Of a stretch of DNA of 64,000 nucleotides, positions 60,582-64,000 are shown one piece after another. Both the position numbers and the translations under genes were made by a program. The stretch's first letter is position 1; the number at the start of each line of letters is the position of its first letter. The DNA comes from Ooceraea biroi. Taxonomy: Eukaryota; Arthropoda; Insecta; Hymenoptera; Formicidae. The DNA is taken from positions 8,458,464 through 8,522,463 of the forward strand of contig NC_039511.1 in the NCBI RefSeq assembly GCF_003672135.1, read 5' to 3'. Under the pieces are notes generated by a model. It was not told the DNA's origin, did no database searches, and saw only the letters and a list, made by a program, of their open reading frames with translations.

Positions 60582-62340
60582 CTTTTGGTGAGCGGAATAT
60601 ACCAGAATGCTTTACGGGCGACGGCATTGTCCGGGGCGGAGGAGACAATAGACGGTTTCCTGGACAGGATGAGGAGGATCACGCAGAGTTGGACCGAGCA
60701 GGAGCGAAAGCCGACGGCAACAGGGAAGCCGACGGTAACCGGAACACCGACGAGGAATAAGGAAAGTTCGTGCCGAAATTGTGGGAACAAGGGTCACGAT
60801 CATCTAAACTGCAGTGAAGATTGGCAATGTTTTTATTGTAAGAAGAAGGGGCATCGGAAGTTTGAATGCCCGTGGTTAAAGCAGAGGGACACGAGGACAA
60901 CGGTCAAACCACCAGCGACAGTAGCTCAGGTAGCGGCGAGCGTGGACGAGGAACCGGCGGAGACGGTGGCGCTGGTCCAGGCAGGGCAGCCAAGGTTGGT
61001 CCTCAGCGATCCAGTCATTCAAATCTGTAATATGATGGGACAGAATTGTGAATTAGTTGCGTTAGTCGATACCGGTAGTCCGGTCTCATTTATTAAATTT
61101 AGCGTTTATGAACATTTTGTTAAAAATAAGAATAGTATTTTAAAACCGATGGATAGAAATTTAAGAAACTTAAGTGATCAAGCGTTGGAAATAGAAGGTA
61201 TTGTTCGGGCGGAAATCGCGTTAGAACCGTTAGCTGATACGAAATTTCAAGTTGACTTTTATGTTTTGAAAGATAATTCCTTTCACGGTGATGTTATTCT
61301 CGATCGTGAATTTATGAAAAAAGAAAAGCTTACCCTGGTTTATGAGCCTTCAGCTCAGGACGAAAATAGCACGGTCAACTTGTTTTCGACTCTGCCGCTT
61401 TGTGTCGACGATAATCAATCTGATAATCCGCTGGAACAAATAATGGAAGATACTGTTATCGACTTCGATAATGCGGTGAAACGCGAATTAATAGAGACAG
61501 TTATGAAAATCGATAGCAGCGAATATTCACCGGTAAATGATGATTATACCGTGCAAGTCTATCTGAAAGATTCTTCCGTGTACGCGTATGCACCAAGGCG
61601 TTTTGCACAAGCTGAAAAATTACAAATTAGAGTAATTATAGATGATTTATTGAAACAATTCAATTATAAAATAATTCAACCTAGTATATCTTCTTATTGC
61701 GCGAGGATCGTGCCGGCTAGAAAAAGGAACGGGAAATTACGTTTGTGCGTTGATTTACGACCTTTGAATACTAGAGTTATGAAACAAAAATATCCGTTTT
61801 CGGTGATGGAAGAGTGTCTAGCACAATTGAGTGGGAAAGAGGTCTTCACTTTGCTCGATTTGAAAGACAGTTTTCATCAGATAAAAGTACACGAGAATTT
61901 TAAGAAAAATATTTTGCTTTTGCGACTCCAGATGGGCAGTATGAATTTAAATATTTACCGTTTGGATACTGCGAAGCCCCTGCGGAGTTCCAAAAGCGTC
62001 TGCGCCAGAGTTTTGAACAATTAATTCGAGATGGTAAAATTCTATTATATATAGATGACGTGTTTATACCGACCGAAACAATGGAACAAAATCTAAATAT
62101 TTTAAGAGAGGTCCTGATCATTTTAAAAAGATATGGTTTCGAACTAAATTTTAGAAAATGTAATTTCCTGAAAAAGAAGATAGAATTTTTGGGGTATCTG
62201 GTTTCAGCTGATGGCATAACATTAAGTCAAAGACACACAGAGGCGGTAAAGAATTATAAACCTCCGCGTGATAGACTACAGTTACAGCGATTTCTCGGTT
62301 TTACAAACTACTTCAGAAGATTTATTAAAGACTAGCTGGC
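60582..62340 (+). pseudogene. pol: Ty3/gypsy nucleocapsid, protease and reverse transcriptase
   Basis: The same frame as gag continues with two zinc knuckles, CRNCGNKGHDHLNC and CFYCKKKGHRKFEC (about residues 62-97 after the stop). The aspartic protease has VALVDTGSPVSFI, with flap-side DVILDREFMKK. The RT starts with YAYAPRRFAQAEKLQIRVII, LRLCVDLRPLN and FTLLDLKDSFHQI (first catalytic Asp). A frameshift near 61,915 moves to another frame, with ILLYIDDVFIPT as the YxDD site (YIDD) and GFELNFRKCNFLKKKIEFLG. It runs to FTNYFRRFIKD, where a short element interrupts. Confidence 0.88.
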
Positions 62341-62566
62341 GCTTGTTCCTCACGCGCTTCGCGCGCTCGGTATATTTGGAAAATATAAAGCATGAAGAAC
62401 GTATTTTGCGACACACACATTTTTAGAAGTTGCAAGACGATTGCACATAGTCTATGTTACTCAGGAAGATCTAAGCTATCCACCAGTGAAAGAATTTTTC
62501 AAATCGGTTTAGTAGTTTCTGAGATTACCCCGAACAATGGAACAAACTTTACCTTTTTATTATATT
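62337..62566 (+). mobile_element. short interspersed element inside gypsy pol
   Basis: About 230 bases from GCTGGCGCTTGTTCCTCACG to TTTTATTATATTAGTAT, splitting the pol frame. The flanking GACTA and GATTA may be a 5-bp duplication with one change. The 3' stretch AATCGGTTTAGTAGTTTCTG is a word I associate with widespread insect interspersed repeats. Class not assigned. Confidence 0.55.
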
Positions 62567-64000
62567 AGTATGATTACACTCCGAAGGCTAAATCCCTCCT
62601 GAATTTGCTTAAGAAAAACGCAGATTTTAATTTTGATAATGAATGTATGAGATCTTTCAATTTACTTAAGGAAGAACTTACATCTTCTCCGCTGTTGAGT
62701 TTGTACGATCCAGCTGCGGAGACGCAGTTGCACACGGATGCGTGTAGCTCTGATTTCGGTGCAGTGCTATTACAAAAACGACAGGATAATTTGTGGGCGC
62801 CGGTGGCTTACTTCAACCAGGCGACAAATTCAGATGAAACCAGATATCACAGTTATGAGTTGGAAATGCTGGCGATCGTGCGATCAGTGGAGAAATTCCA
62901 CATATATTTATACGGTTTACACTTTACTATTGTCACAGATTGCAATGCAATAGTGTATGCCGTGAATAAGGCGAATTTGAATCCGCGAATAGCTAGGTGG
63001 ACTCTGGCTTTGCAAAACTACGATTTTAATATTACTCACCGTCCAGCAGAACGAATGCTTCATGTAGATGCGCTTAGCCGTAGTGTGGCGTATGTAAATG
63101 AATTGCCACTCGAGCGGGAACTTGAGTTCCGACAATTAGCAGACCCTAAAATCATAAAATTAAGTGAAGAGTTAGAAATTTGTGATAATGATAATTTTAC
63201 ACTGGTAGACGGTTTAGTGTACCGGAAAGAAAATGATCAATTTAAGTTTGTAGTACCCGATTCCATGGTCGCAAGTTTATTAAAAGCGCACCACGATAAC
63301 ATGTCTCACGCGGGAGCCGAAAAAACGTTAACGGATCTGAGACAAAATTTTTGGTTTCCGACCATGAGAAAAAAGGTATATGAATACATAGAAAATTGTT
63401 TAACCTGCCTTATGGCAAATACATCGACTCATGGAAAGGAAGGTGAGACTCAGCTTTACCTTTTGCCCAAAGAACCTCTCGAAATTTTGCATATGGATCA
63501 TTTCGGCCCATTATAAGAATCGGCTGATAATTATAAGTATATATTGTTGATTGTTGATGCTTTTACACGTTTTACATGGTTGCTTCCCACGAAAACGACG
63601 GGGACAAAAGAGGTGATTCAACATTTAGATAAATTATTTAATACGTTCGGAAGACCAAAAGAAATAATTTCAGATAGAGGTACAGCCTATACTTCGAAAG
63701 AGTTTAAAGATTTTGTATTAAACTTTAACATTAAGCATAGATTAATAGCAGTGGCTTCACCTTGGGCAAACGGCATGGCAGAGAGAATTAACCGATATTT
63801 AAAATCAGCATTGACCAAATTAATAGATACCCCGGATGGATGGAAGAACCACCTGGGAGAGATGCAATACATAGTAAACAACACCTACCATTCGAGCATT
63901 AAAGCAAGTCCGGCTAAATTGTTATTTGGTTTCGAGCAACGAAACCATACAGATCATTCTTTAGCACAGTTCACGAAAATGTTGGTCAATGTAGATTTGG
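62567..64000 (+). pseudogene. pol: Ty3/gypsy RNase H and integrase, partial at the window edge
   Basis: The frame resumes with YTPKAKSLLNLLKKNADFNF. RNase H: LHTDACSSDFGAVLLQ, YHSYELEMLAIVRSVEKF, TDCNAIVYAVNK and HVDALSR. Integrase zinc region: HHDNMSHAGAEKTLTDLRQN with CLTCLMAN (HHCC). A TAA at 63,514 interrupts; then come LLIVDAFTRFTWLLPTKT (first Asp), IISDRGTAYTSKEF (second Asp) and PWANGMAERINRYLKS (Glu). The window ends inside the integrase C-terminal region. No envelope gene can be judged. Confidence 0.9.

Overview
The window reads as non-host-gene-dense, AT-rich nuclear DNA of an arthropod, most likely a hymenopteran insect and perhaps an ant. This rests on the mix of element families (mariner and Tc1 types, Harbinger, a pogo-like element, Helitron, Penelope-like, a purine-rich APE-type LINE, Ty3/gypsy and a Maverick/Polinton) and on short GT-AG introns of 63-85 nt. 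I see no complete conserved host gene, rRNA, tRNA gene or CRISPR. Almost everything recognisable is mobile DNA, much of it nested.

Left third (1-18,000): a Penelope-like 3' end with a hammerhead-like motif; palindromic (foldback) elements to 6,500; a ~217-bp minisatellite split by a mariner (6,992-8,277); a Helitron whose Rep and helicase parts face opposite ways (8,894-11,312); and a pogo-like element (11,883-15,828) that holds both a Tc1-type element and a second inverted-repeat element with a tRNA-like stretch. A solo LTR with a 4-bp target duplication follows, then short SAP-like and THAP-like fragments.

Middle (18,000-32,196): a LINE with a 16-bp target duplication (18,568-23,005), a second Penelope-like copy carrying a mariner, a 2.3-kb foldback element with a 137-residue ORF at its centre, and an LTR-like stretch that received a MULE-like element (10-bp target duplication) and another solo LTR.

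Core of interest (32,197-51,276): a 19.08-kb Maverick/Polinton with terminal inverted repeats and a perfect 6-bp target duplication (AAAATA). It carries family B DNA polymerase (spliced, broken), retroviral-type integrase, adenovirus-type cysteine protease, minor and major capsid proteins, a coiled-coil protein, several conserved unknowns (three genes with introns), and a terminal gene family with one copy near each end. The gene set fits a self-synthesising, virus-like transposon: the polymerase would copy it, the integrase insert it, and the protease and two capsid proteins would build particles. No packaging ATPase was found. Stops and frameshifts show this copy is dead, and it has itself taken three insertions.

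Right end (51,283-64,000): MITEs with CCCAG ends, a HARBI1-type transposase in pieces, a second LTR-like stretch, a Myb/SANT-like gene fragment, a Tc1-type remnant, and a Ty3/gypsy element running off the window edge (gag, protease, RT, RNase H, integrase) that is interrupted by a short element.
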